A stretch of DNA of 64,000 bases, taken from positions 124,001 through 188,000 of the forward strand of contig DATJUX010000044.1 of assembly GCA_035502095.1 (NCBI GenBank). Direction: 5' to 3'. A program made the position numbers and the translations under genes. The notes below the pieces were generated by a model, which was given only the letters and a program-made list of their open reading frames with translations, was not told the DNA's origin and made no database searches. Within the stretch, counting starts at the first letter, position 1; each line of letters begins with the position of its first letter. The stretch comes from JAKANT01 sp035502095. GTDB taxonomy: Bacteria > Pseudomonadota > Gammaproteobacteria > Burkholderiales > Burkholderiaceae_F. This document shows, one piece after another, positions 24,001-31,886 of this stretch.

Positions 24001-24566
24001 GCGACCGCGCGAAGCGAGCTGGACCCGGCAGCGCCGCCGATCGCCAGCGGGTGTTTGTAGCGCTTTGGCCGACACCGGAGGTTCGCGCCCGTCTCAGGGT
24101 AGTCTCCGACGATCTTGCGCGACGTGCAGCGAAGGCGCGCCAGGTCGAAGCCGCGAACCTCCATCTGACGCTCGCCTTCATCGGTTCGCTGGAGGCGGAA
24201 CTCGTTCCGGAACTCTCGACTCGCGTCCATTCCTGCCGGAGCGACGGCTTCGATTGGGTGATCGACCGAGCGGGACACTTCGAAGGCGCACGCGTTGTCT
24301 GGGCCGGTGGCCCGCCATGCGCGCCGCTGGTTGACCTCGCGCGACGGACGCGCGCGATGCTGGATTTAATGCACATCGGATACGACCGGAAGCCCTTCGC
24401 TCCGCACGTAACGGTCCTGCGCGATGTTGCCCGGTGGCCGGCTGGGGAATTCAGGATTTCCCCGGAAATCGCCTGGCCTTGCAAGGGCCCAACCCTCGTA
24501 CGCTCGGAACCGGGGCCGGCAGGCGTCGCTTACGTGCCCGTAACTGCCCGATCGGGCTCGTGCTAG
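23997..24566 (+). CDS. thpR: RNA 2',3'-cyclic phosphodiesterase
   Basis: A 189-residue protein of the 2H phosphoesterase family. Both H-x-T motifs are present (NLHLTLAFIG and FAPHVTVLRD), spaced as in ThpR/LigT, and the N-terminus RVFVALWPTPEVRARL is typical. It opens 2',3'-cyclic phosphates to 2'-phosphates on RNA ends. The start ATG at 23997 overlaps the aldo/keto reductase stop, so it is the last gene of the pyrD-started run. With RtcB elsewhere in the window it adds a second RNA-end-processing enzyme, though the two are not linked as an operon. Confidence 0.88.
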   Translation: MSDRAKRAGPGSAADRQRVFVALWPTPEVRARLRVVSDDLARRAAKARQVEAANLHLTLAFIGSLEAELVPELSTRVHSCRSDGFDWVIDRAGHFEGARVVWAGGPPCAPLVDLARRTRAMLDLMHIGYDRKPFAPHVTVLRDVARWPAGEFRISPEIAWPCKGPTLVRSEPGPAGVAYVPVTARSGSC

Positions 24567-24639
24567 CGCCCCGTTTGGCGCATCGCACCAGGACGCGCGG
24601 CGACAGCGACGTTGAGGGAACCCGCACCAGTCATGGCTT

Positions 24640-24667
24640 TTGCCGACGTTTCGTATCTTGGTATAAG
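24640..24667 (+). promoter_or_regulatory. Putative sigma70 promoter of the IclR-type regulator gene
   Basis: TTGCCG at 24640-24645 and TATAAG at 24662-24667 are separated by 16 bases. The predicted start lies about 24 bases before ATG 24697. Confidence 0.5.
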
Positions 24668-24696
24668 CTTCAAGCAGATTGCTCCTGCACCGCACC

Positions 24697-25479
24697 ATGG
24701 CCTCGACTTCCGACAACCCTGTGCGCGAAAAGACTGCCATCCAGGTCATCGAGCGCATGATGAATCTGCTCGATGCGCTCGCCGCGCACTCCGACCCCGT
24801 CAGCCTGAAGGAGCTCTCACAGAAGACCGGGCTGCATCCCTCGACGGCTCACCGCATTCTCAACGACATGGTGTTCGGCCGTTTTGTCGACCGTGGCGAC
24901 CAGGCTGGCACCTACCGCCTCGGCATGCGTCTGCTCGAACTCGGGAACCTCGTCAAGGCGCGGCTCTCGGTGCGAGAAGCCGCGTTGGAACCGATGCGCG
25001 AGTTGCATCGGCGCACAGGCCAGACCGTGAATCTCTCGCTGCGCCAGGGTGACGAGATCGTCTATGTCGAGCGCTCCTACAGCGAACGCTCGGGCATGCA
25101 GGTCGTCCGGGCGATCGGTGGCAGGGCGCCGTTGCACCTCACCTCCAGCGGAAAACTCTTCCTTGCCTATGACGACGCGCGTCTCGTGCGCGCCTACGCC
25201 ATGCGCACCGGCCTGGCGGGTCACACGAAGAACAGCATCACCGAATTGCAGAAACTTGAGCGTGAACTGTCGCTGGTCCGTGCGCGCGGATTCGCGCGCG
25301 ACAACGAGGAACTCGAACTTGGCGTGAAATGCATCGCAGCGAGCATCCGCGACGACTCGGGTCGCATCGTCGCCGGCCTCTCGGTCTCTGCACCGGCCGA
25401 ACGCCTGCAAGACGAGTGGATTGGCGACCTGCTCGCGACCGCCGGCAAGATCTCGTCGGGGCTCGGCTACGCGCCTTGA
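24697..25479 (+). CDS. IclR-family transcriptional regulator
   Basis: A 260-residue regulator from ATG 24697 (ATG 24679 in the same frame is possible). Residues 12-75 form the winged helix-turn-helix with VSLKELSQKTGLHPSTAHRI as the recognition region. The remainder is the IclR effector domain: YRLGMRLLELG, YVERSYSERSG, GRAPLHLTSSGKLFL, and the ligand pocket end GVKCIAASIRDDSGRIVAGL. Ligand and targets are unknown; no metabolic operon is adjacent. It is convergent with the endopeptidase gene, 22 bases apart. Confidence 0.92.
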   Translation: MASTSDNPVREKTAIQVIERMMNLLDALAAHSDPVSLKELSQKTGLHPSTAHRILNDMVFGRFVDRGDQAGTYRLGMRLLELGNLVKARLSVREAALEPMRELHRRTGQTVNLSLRQGDEIVYVERSYSERSGMQVVRAIGGRAPLHLTSSGKLFLAYDDARLVRAYAMRTGLAGHTKNSITELQKLERELSLVRARGFARDNEELELGVKCIAASIRDDSGRIVAGLSVSAPAERLQDEWIGDLLATAGKISSGLGYAP

Positions 25480-25501
25480 GCGGCGCGCTTTCGCTGCAGA
25501 A

Positions 25502-26446
25502 TCAGATTGCCGGACGGCCGGCCGCGCGGGCGGGCGCGATCGAAGCGCCAGATTCGAGCCAGTTGCGGATGCGTTGTGCATCCCCGATCCGCGAGTACTT
25601 CCCGGCGGAGTCGAGGAGCACCATCACGACGCGGCGACCCTGAATGACGGCCTGCATGACCAGGCACCGGCCGGCCGCGGAGATGTACCCGGTCTTCTGC
25701 AGGCCGATGTCCCAACTCGGATTCGAGACCAGCCGGTTGGTATTGCCATAGTTCACCACCCGCTTGCCGAAAGGCACCGCGAGCGAACTCGATGTCGAGA
25801 AGTCGCGGATCGCGGGGTACTCGTACGCCGCCTTGACGAGTCGCACCAGATCCTGTGGGGTGGAGCGATTCTCCGGCGACAACCCGGTCGGGTCGACGAA
25901 GTGGGACTCCTGCATGCCGAGAATCTGCGCCTTCGCGTTCATCGCCTCGACGAACTGTTCGAGGCCGCCTGGGTACGACCGACCGAGCAACTGAGCGGCG
26001 TGGTTCTCCGATGACATCAACGCGAGATGCAATGCCTGGCCGCGAGTCAGCTTCACGCCAGGGCGCAGCAGCGACCGCACGCGGTCGACGGTGCGATCCT
26101 CGCGCGTAACCACGAGTTCCTCGTCCATCGGCAGATCTGCCTCGATGGTGACGAGGGCGGTCATGAGCTTGGTGATCGATGCGATCGGCAGAATGGCGTT
26201 GGTATTTTTTTCGAGCAGCACCTCCTCGGTGTCCTGATCGACAACGAGTGCCACGGCCGACTTCAGGGCCAGCGGAATTCCGAGTTCGTCACCCCGCCTG
26301 ACCGGCGCCCTGCGCGCGGGCCGTACTGCCACGTCGCCCGAAATGCCGTTGAGCGCCGTGGCCGCCTCTGCCCCCCAAGCTTGTCCAGCGACGAACGTCG
26401 CGATCGCGCCTATTAGCGCCAGCGCAAAGCACCCCCCAATCCTCAT
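25502..26446 (-). CDS. pbpG: D-alanyl-D-alanine endopeptidase (PBP7-type)
   Basis: A 314-residue periplasmic penicillin-binding protein from ATG 26446, with AAGGG 6 bases upstream. A signal peptide spans residues 1-28 (MRIGGCFALALIGAIATFVA). The S11 family motifs are in order: S-x-x-K as ASITKLM, S-x-N as SSENHAA, and KTG as QKTGYIS. It should cleave D-Ala-meso-DAP crosslinks in peptidoglycan. No C-terminal amphipathic anchor like that of PBP5 is seen. A 240-base space to the thioesterase remnant upstream holds no gene that I can support. Confidence 0.9.
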   Translation of the reverse strand: MRIGGCFALALIGAIATFVAGQAWGAEAATALNGISGDVAVRPARRAPVRRGDELGIPLALKSAVALVVDQDTEEVLLEKNTNAILPIASITKLMTALVTIEADLPMDEELVVTREDRTVDRVRSLLRPGVKLTRGQALHLALMSSENHAAQLLGRSYPGGLEQFVEAMNAKAQILGMQESHFVDPTGLSPENRSTPQDLVRLVKAAYEYPAIRDFSTSSSLAVPFGKRVVNYGNTNRLVSNPSWDIGLQKTGYISAAGRCLVMQAVIQGRRVVMVLLDSAGKYSRIGDAQRIRNWLESGASIAPARAAGRPAI

Positions 26447-26688
26447 CGCCATCCCTTGTCCAAACTGCCCCGTTGACTCTGCCATTCCAGGTCGACGCGA
26501 AATCGCTCACACACGCTCACCAATCCCCGCCAAATCGCCCTGGGCCGCCGACTACGCGGCCGTCGTCGCCATCATCCGGACGGCTTAGCCGACAGCCTGC
26601 CCACGACCCGAATGAGCCAACACTCGAGCGTCGGACGACATGCGTCTGATTCTATGGGCAAAGGACGCGGAAATGAAGAGCGGTGAGC

Positions 26689-27096
26689 CTACGCGACCCG
26701 GATCTGTTCCAGTACCACGCGCATCGCTGCGCCAATCGGTGCAGCGGTCATTGAAGCGCGGTCGACGAAGACGTGAACGAAATGCCCTTGCGCGCTGGCG
26801 ATGTCGGAGTCCTCCGCGAACAGTCCTATCTCGTACCTCGCGCTCGAGTACCGACGTGCGGAACCCGCAGCCCCGCGACGACGCTCTGAGGAAACGAAGG
26901 CGGGCCAAAGTACTTGCGATGCGTTTCGACCACGAGCCCGATCACCGGACTCGCCTGGACGTCGGGCGCGCCTGAACGAACCAGATACGCGTTGACGACG
27001 GTGTCGAATCAGCTGTTTGTCCATCCAGCGCGTCGTGATGCGGTGGAAGTGCCGATAGGCATCGCGCCGATTCGGCGCGGGCTTCTTGTTGCTCAC
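26689..27096 (-). pseudogene. Broken acyl-CoA thioesterase (4HBT/YbgC type)
   Basis: The frame opens at GTG 27096 with NKKPAPNRRDAYRHFHRITT and RWMD, then loses the family's D-x-x-GHVNN segment. About 35-40 bases appear to be missing near 27010-27018. After this the family sequence FDTVVNAYLVRSGAPDVQAS and KYFGPPSFP continues in the next frame, and near 26850 a second shift returns to RYEIGLFAEDSDIASAQGHF and the natural end EQIRVA. The catalytic hotdog-fold region is lost. The GTG overlaps the stop of the deacetylase-like gene by 4 bases, so the intact gene was coupled to it. Assembly error is the main alternative to genuine decay. Confidence 0.7.
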
Positions 27097-28019
27097 GCTG
27101 TCTGCTCCCTCCGACTTTCGCGCAGTTCGCGCCAGGTGTCGCGAGCGGCGCGTACGGTATTGAGATGGACCGTCACGGTTTCCTCGATATCGTGGCCGTA
27201 GCCACCGGCCATTGCGACCGCGATTGGAATGCCAAGCCACCTCGCGAGGCCGAACACCCGCTCGTCCCGGCGGGCCATGCCGTCTGTCGATAGCTTCAGG
27301 CGACCGAGGCGGTCGCCGGCGTGCGCATCGGCACCCGCCAGGTAGAGGATGAAATCGGGCACAAAGCGGGCAAGCATGCCGTCCAGCGCATCCTGCAACG
27401 CTTGCAGGTACTCCGTGTCAGCGGTCCCCTCGCCCAGACTGATGTCGAGGTCGCTGCGTTCCTTTCGAAAAGGAAAGTTCAACTCGCAATGAATCGACAA
27501 TGTAAAGCTCGCGGCGTCGCCGGCGAGAATGCTGGCCGTTCCGTTGCCCTGGTGCACGTCGAGATCGATGATCGCGACGCGCAAGTGCTGGCTGTGCCGA
27601 TGCAGCAAGCGCGTCGCGATCGCCGCGTCGTTGAAAACGCAATAGCCCTGGCCGGCGCCCCGCATAGCATGGTGCGTGCCACCCGCGAGATTGACTGCGA
27701 CCCCTTCAAGCAACGCCGCGTTGCACGCTCCTATCGTGGCGCCGACCGACCGGCGCGAGCGTTCGACCATCTGTTCAGACCACGGAAAGCCGATCGTCCG
27801 CTGCTCCTTTGCCGACAGCGTTCCGGAGGTGACCCGGTCGATGTAGACGGGATCGTGAGCCAGAGCGATGACTTCATCACTCGCGGGATCCGGTTCGAGG
27901 ATCTCGACATCGCGCAATTCCGCCGCAACCCGCTGCCGTAGGCGCGTCTGCTTGCCCATCGGAAAACGATGATCCGCAGGCAATGGAAGCACGAACCGCT
28001 CGCTCGAGAAGGCTTTCAC
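27093..28019 (-). CDS. Histone-deacetylase-family (acetylpolyamine amidohydrolase-like) protein
   Basis: A 308-residue arginase-fold zinc deacetylase from GTG 28019, which has GGAG 6 bases upstream; the longer frame to 28082 is less likely. The class motifs are in place: LAGGTHHAMRGAGQGYCVFN with the tandem His, IIDLDVHQGNGTA with zinc ligands Asp and His, LYLAGADAHAGDRLG with the third ligand Asp, and GGYGHDIEETV. Substrates in bacteria include acetylated polyamines, acetoin-like compounds or proteins; none can be chosen here. It is coupled to the thioesterase remnant and divergent from phaP. Confidence 0.9.
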   Translation of the reverse strand: MKAFSSERFVLPLPADHRFPMGKQTRLRQRVAAELRDVEILEPDPASDEVIALAHDPVYIDRVTSGTLSAKEQRTIGFPWSEQMVERSRRSVGATIGACNAALLEGVAVNLAGGTHHAMRGAGQGYCVFNDAAIATRLLHRHSQHLRVAIIDLDVHQGNGTASILAGDAASFTLSIHCELNFPFRKERSDLDISLGEGTADTEYLQALQDALDGMLARFVPDFILYLAGADAHAGDRLGRLKLSTDGMARRDERVFGLARWLGIPIAVAMAGGYGHDIEETVTVHLNTVRAARDTWRELRESRREQTA

Positions 28020-28184
28020 ATCTTGCTCCGGGTGGACGGGTCCACGGCACGCCTGCGTCGCAGCGCATGATAGACATGCCATGAAACCTCACGTCATTTC
28101 GAGATATATCAGGCATGTGACTGAAATAAAAGCTATTCATCGACCAGATCCGGATGCCACTCGGTGGGTGCATCGCAAAAAAAC

Positions 28185-28229
28185 TTGACATCACGCGCGT
28201 CGCGCATAAAATTCCATTGTGCATTGCAC
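28185..28229 (+). promoter_or_regulatory. phaP promoter with palindromic operator candidate
   Basis: A perfect -35 hexamer TTGACA at 28185-28190 is followed by TAAAAT at 28205-28210; the spacer is only 14 bases. Just downstream, at 28215-28229, is a perfect palindrome TTGTGCA-T-TGCACAA covering the expected start point, where a repressor would block transcription. Phasin genes are typically repressed by PhaR, which recognises TGC/GCA-containing sites, so this is a candidate PhaR operator. The rest of the 315-base spacer between the deacetylase-like gene and phaP is relatively AT-rich and holds no gene that I can see. Confidence 0.5.
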
Positions 28230-28334
28230 AAGCGGAACAGCTAAGGATCCGAAACGAACTAGAACGGGTCGCAGCAAACAGAGCATCGCTGATCGAACAT
28301 CGACATCCATTCAATTCAGTCCGAAGGAGCCATC

Positions 28335-28904
28335 ATGTACGCAACCCCCGCTCAAGTTGCCGAACTCCAGAAGGGGCAAGTTGACGCGCTCTACGCGCTG
28401 TCGCATGCGGTTTTCGACGCCACCGAAAAACTTGTCGACCTGAACCTCGCTGCCGCCAAGGCGCTGATGGACGAGTCGGCGGAGAGGACCCAAGCCTTGC
28501 TCGGCGTCAAGGATGTGCAGGAGTTTCTCGCCCTGACGGGTGGGTTCGCTCAGCCGGCCATAGAAAAGCTGGTCAGCTACAGCCGCAATGTGTACAGCAT
28601 TGCGAGCGGAACCGGCGCCGAATTCTCCAAGATCGTCGAAACCCAAGTGGCCGAGGGCAACAAGAAAGTCACCGAACTGGTTGAGTTCGCGACCAAGAAT
28701 GCGCCGGCCGGGTCCGAGCCGGCAGTGTCAATGCTCAAGAGCGCGGTCGCTGCCGCCAATACAGCCTATGACACGTTCGCGAAGGCTGCCAAGCAGGCGG
28801 CCGATGTCGCGGAGTCGAATTTCGCCGCGGCGACGCAGGCGTCGCTCAAGGCGGCAGCTGCTGCGAATGACGCCGTAAAGGCGAAGGGCCGCAAGGCCGC
28901 GTGA
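28335..28904 (+). CDS. phaP: Phasin family protein (PHA granule coat)
   Basis: A 189-residue, all-helical, Ala- and Lys-rich protein with the phasin_2 pattern: an amphipathic N-terminal region (TPAQVAELQKGQVDALYALS), LNLAAAKALMDESAERTQAL, and a coiled-coil-like middle, ending in KAAAAANDAVKAKGRKAA. It coats polyhydroxyalkanoate granules and controls their number and size. A strong ribosome binding site (AAGGAG, 7 bases) precedes ATG 28335. No pha synthesis genes lie next to it. A palindrome overlapping the start point suggests PhaR-type repression, and a small RNA candidate lies downstream. Confidence 0.92.
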   Translation: MYATPAQVAELQKGQVDALYALSHAVFDATEKLVDLNLAAAKALMDESAERTQALLGVKDVQEFLALTGGFAQPAIEKLVSYSRNVYSIASGTGAEFSKIVETQVAEGNKKVTELVEFATKNAPAGSEPAVSMLKSAVAAANTAYDTFAKAAKQAADVAESNFAAATQASLKAAAAANDAVKAKGRKAA

Positions 28905-29007
28905 CGGCGGCGTGCCGGAACTGAAACAGCAAGAGAGAAACGGATTGTTATTTGTCGAATAAGTCGCGCCAAGAATCAGGGAGAATTCCAGCGATTCGGA
29001 AGCGGAA

Positions 29008-29036
29008 TTGAGCTAGCGTGAAGATGATCCCGTAAC
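29008..29036 (+). promoter_or_regulatory. Possible promoter of the small RNA candidate
   Basis: TTGAGC at 29008-29013, a 17-base spacer, and CGTAAC at 29031-29036 predict a start near 29043. The -10 is a poor match, so the RNA could instead derive from the phaP transcript. Confidence 0.3.
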
Positions 29037-29042
29037 GTTTGT

Positions 29043-29140
29043 CTCCTTGGCACCACTTGTTTGGACTCTTGTCCAAACTACTTCTGTCTCCTCCTTTGGT
29101 GGTGCTTTCAAAGCCCGGTCCTTCGACCGGGCTTTTTTTA
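29043..29140 (+). ncRNA. Candidate small RNA with an anti-Shine-Dalgarno loop
   Basis: This stretch after phaP has no coding capacity but strong structure. GTTTGGAC (29059-29066) pairs with GTCCAAAC (29071-29078) around a TCTT loop. GCACCAC (29050-29056) can pair with GTGGTGC (29099-29105), enclosing that hairpin and an unpaired pyrimidine run. The run contains CCTCCTTT (29090-29097), identical to the 3' end of 16S rRNA, so it could pair with ribosome binding sites of target mRNAs. A textbook intrinsic terminator closes it. It could be an independent transcript of about 100 bases or a 3'-UTR product of phaP. Confidence 0.5.
29111..29139 (+). terminator. Intrinsic terminator
   Basis: AAGCCCGGTC at 29111-29120 and GACCGGGCTT at 29125-29134 form a 10-bp stem with a CTTC loop, followed directly by a run of T. 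It ends the small RNA candidate and/or the phaP transcript. Confidence 0.92.
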
Positions 29141-29184
29141 TCCGCGCTCGATATGTGAGGCGTCTGCATCCCGGCGTGTGCGTT

Positions 29185-29997
29185 TCAGCCACGCTCCTCG
29201 AATTCGGCACCGAGGCGCGCGACATCGAGTCTGAGTTGGGCGAATGCCGCGTCGATTTGCTCGACAGGTCCCTTTATCCCCAACTCGATATGGCGGCGCG
29301 CGATACGACCATCGCTGCCATCTCCGACCGAGGGAAGGCTGAAGGCCTTGATCGCGGAAAACCGGCTTTCGATCTCTTCCATCACCGGCGCAACCGCGGA
29401 CTCGGGAGTATCGAACACGATAAGGGAACGCTCGGCCTGGCGCGCCCTGTGGAACCACTTCGCGTACTGCGTATCGAGGACCCATTCGATCATCGGCCAC
29501 GCCATCACCGGAAAGCCGGGCACGAACCAGTGATGGCTCACGGCGAAACCCGCGATGCGGTTGTACGGATTGGGAATGATGGTCGAGCCGGCCGGGAACT
29601 CGCCCATCTTCAGGCGCTGCCGGTTTTCGGGCGTGGACATGTCCGCACTGCCGCGGCCTTCGGCGGCAAGATCGCGACAGCGTGCCGCAATGAGTTCAGC
29701 CGCCTCGGGATGCAGGACCAGTTCGCGTCCGAGCGCGGCCGCGGCCGCCTGCCGCGTGTGATCGTCCGGCGTCGATCCGATTCCTCCGCAGCTGAACACG
29801 TGATCCGGACCCCCGAATGTGCTTTGCAACGAAGCGATGAGGCGCGGGCGATCGTCGGGCAGGTATTGCGCCCACTCGAGGGCCAAACCGCGTGCCCCGA
29901 GAAGTTCGATCACCTTCGCAAAATGCTTGTCGCCACGCTTCCCCGAAAGGATTTCGTCGCCGACGACGATCAATCCGAACCGAGGCACGTCGTCCAT
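29185..29997 (-). CDS. CinA-type MoaB/Mog-domain protein
   Basis: A 270-residue protein from ATG 29997 (GGAG 3 bases upstream; GTG 30006 is also possible). The N-terminal 170 residues match the molybdopterin-binding/CinA N-terminal domain: FGLIVVGDEILSGKRGDKH, VFSCGGIGSTPDDHTRQAAA, and ENRQRLKMGEFPAG with PNPYNRIAGF. The C-terminal nicotinamide-nucleotide amidase domain of full CinA is absent. Short CinA-like proteins are often called competence/damage-inducible protein A; the domain may act as an ADP-ribose pyrophosphatase. It is convergent with the small RNA candidate. Confidence 0.85.
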   Translation of the reverse strand: MDDVPRFGLIVVGDEILSGKRGDKHFAKVIELLGARGLALEWAQYLPDDRPRLIASLQSTFGGPDHVFSCGGIGSTPDDHTRQAAAAALGRELVLHPEAAELIAARCRDLAAEGRGSADMSTPENRQRLKMGEFPAGSTIIPNPYNRIAGFAVSHHWFVPGFPVMAWPMIEWVLDTQYAKWFHRARQAERSLIVFDTPESAVAPVMEEIESRFSAIKAFSLPSVGDGSDGRIARRHIELGIKGPVEQIDAAFAQLRLDVARLGAEFEERG

Positions 29998-30204
29998 CTG
30001 CTCCACCGAACGGTTCTCCCGCTACGCCCGAATGTTGCACGTGCCGCGGTTTCCTGACGTAGCGCCGGCAATTGAGACGGCATTGTGTCCCTCCCGCTCG
30101 ACTGCAACCAAGTGTTTCAAAGGTACACGCCAGGCTCGCTCCGCCGCTCAATAGTCGCGGGCCATCCGCGACATCGCGCTTAGCCACGCGGCCCAACGAT
30201 GTTT

Positions 30205-30860
30205 GACTCTTTGCAGGGACTCCACACTACGCTCTTCCTGGCCGTGGGGCTTCGCACCCTTCCACTACGGGCGCTGGGTCGACGTCCAGAACGCGTGGGT
30301 TGGGTGCCCGGAGCCTACGCCGCAAGGCCATGTTATGCGCCTGCGCTCGTCGCGTGGTACGCCACGCCCGGCGTCGGCGTGAGCGTCGGATGGTTTCCGC
30401 TTGCTCCCGGAGAGGCATTCATTCCCGCCTTCGGTTACTCGCCGCGCTATCTCACCGACGGTAACGTTGAGGTTCGTCACGTGGCCATAGTTGACGGCGC
30501 ACTATCGCTACAGGCAGCCCAACTTCTCGACGTCGGTATCCAGCGATGCGCTGGTGCATACACCGATCAATCGCGTCGTGCAGGCGGCACCGAGCGACTG
30601 GGCGAAGCCGCCAACCACTCGACAGCCTTCCGTGAAAGTGACCAACGACGCGCGCAGCAAGCGGCCGGAGTGGGTGAAAGGCGGCGCCTCCGGCCGCGCC
30701 GCCGGCAGAGAGCGTGGCGAGCGCGACGCACGGAGCGGCGACGCGTCGATTCGTCCACCCATCGCGAGGCCCGGGCCAGCCGAGGAAATCGTGTCGCGCC
30801 GCCGGTGCAGCGAGTTCCCCGGAGTGAAGCACCGCGCCAGAACGCGCCCCTGAATTCGTC
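30205..30860 (+). pseudogene. Decayed DUF6600-type protein gene
   Basis: Three pieces of one protein family appear in order but in different frames. PWGFAPFHYGRWVDVQNAW begins at 30242. Then VPGAYAARPCYAPALVAWY and PGVGVSVGWFPLAPGEAFIP with FGYSPRYL lie in another frame (about 30300-30480). HYRYRQPNFSTSVSSDAL with TPINRVV is back in the first frame (about 30495-30580). These are the hallmarks of the Trp/Tyr/Pro-rich DUF6600 domain found in exported proteobacterial proteins. The N-terminal signal and upstream repeats are missing, and the tail is a Pro/Arg-rich remnant in mixed frames. End points are approximate. Confidence 0.65.
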
Positions 30861-31316
30861 GCTCAGCCTCGCGCGCCGAAGACGCAACCGAGCGAACACA
30901 TCCGCTCCCGGGACAGATTGCGGCCCGGTCGCGACGAGCGCCACGGCCAACGCCGAGTCGGGAAGCACCCGCCCTACCGGCCGTTGTTCCGCGCTCAGGA
31001 CCCGCCGCGCGGCAGGATGCCCTGATTCGCAAGACCGGCCCGCAACAACGCGTACAAACGGCTGAAAACGCACCGCGTGCGAAAGCGCCGTGACAGCTTG
31101 GAAATGGGCCGTGACGGGCAGTCGCGCCGGACAATTGCCCCTGGCCCGCCCGGCGCATAAGCGCCCTCCCCGTCGATTGATGCCCGTTGAATCGAACGCG
31201 CAGAGGACTGCGACCACGGCTGGCATGTCTTTGGCTCGTATTTCGATCCAGTGCCTGCCGAGCTTGCCCTTAGAATCCCTTGCGAGTAGGCGGCATGAAC
31301 GATCAGGGAGGTCGTA
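30861..31316. other. Intergenic stretch without a supported gene
   Basis: I found no gene here on either strand. The long frames that cross it are antisense or Arg/Pro-rich shadows. The part up to about 30900 may contain the last traces of the DUF6600-type tail (a VAPPVQRVPRSEAPRQNAP-like stretch). A TAGAAT at 31271-31276 could be the -10 of the lipoprotein gene, but no good -35 is present. Confidence 0.5.
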
Positions 31317-31886
31317 ATGGTGCCCAAGCGTTCGCTCGTAGTTCTTGCCGCAGCACTGGCCGGATTGGTTGCATGTGCCTCGGCGCCCGACGGAAGCTCC
31401 CCGGCCGACGCGTCGAAGAGCAGCGCGGCGAAAAGCACGAAGGCGTTCCCACTCGAGGTCATGTCGGCGCAGTTCGGGGTCTTCGGCGCCGATTCGGAAG
31501 GCCATCGCATCCTGTTCGAGACCGATCGCTTCCCGGCAATCGTGGCGGCGCCCTACGGCTGGTACATCGTCTTCAAGACCAACAAGCCGACCGTTGTCTG
31601 GCGCGAGGAATTCGAGTTGCCCGAACCGCCGCCCACGTGGGGCCCGGGTGAAACGCTCGGTATCTACACCATTTCGCCGGATCGCAGGACCGCCGTCACC
31701 GAACGTGTGATCCCCACGCGGCTGGGGTTCATCGCCAACGAGTGGCGCTACGCACCAGGGGATCCGATCGGGGCGCACGCGATGCGCATCTACATCGACG
31801 GCCAACTCGTACGCGAGTTCAAGTTCAACATCGAGGACGGGCCAGGCCACGGTCGACCCTCGGGTGAACACGCGCCGACGACCTGA
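31317..31886 (+). CDS. Uncharacterised lipoprotein
   Basis: A 189-residue exported protein with GGGAGG 6 bases before ATG 31317. The signal peptide ends in a lipobox, AALAGLVAC with the acylated Cys at about residue 20, followed by a Ser/Ala/Lys linker. The mature part is beta-rich: FGVFGADSEGHRILFETDRF, YGWYIVFKTNKPTVVWREEF, LGIYTISPDRRTAVTERVIP and RIYIDGQLVREFKFNI, resembling a periplasmic beta-sandwich. I do not recognise the family. The downstream TPR gene starts inside its 3' end, and a two-helix membrane protein follows, so the three probably work together at the envelope. Confidence 0.75.
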   Translation: MVPKRSLVVLAAALAGLVACASAPDGSSPADASKSSAAKSTKAFPLEVMSAQFGVFGADSEGHRILFETDRFPAIVAAPYGWYIVFKTNKPTVVWREEFELPEPPPTWGPGETLGIYTISPDRRTAVTERVIPTRLGFIANEWRYAPGDPIGAHAMRIYIDGQLVREFKFNIEDGPGHGRPSGEHAPTT

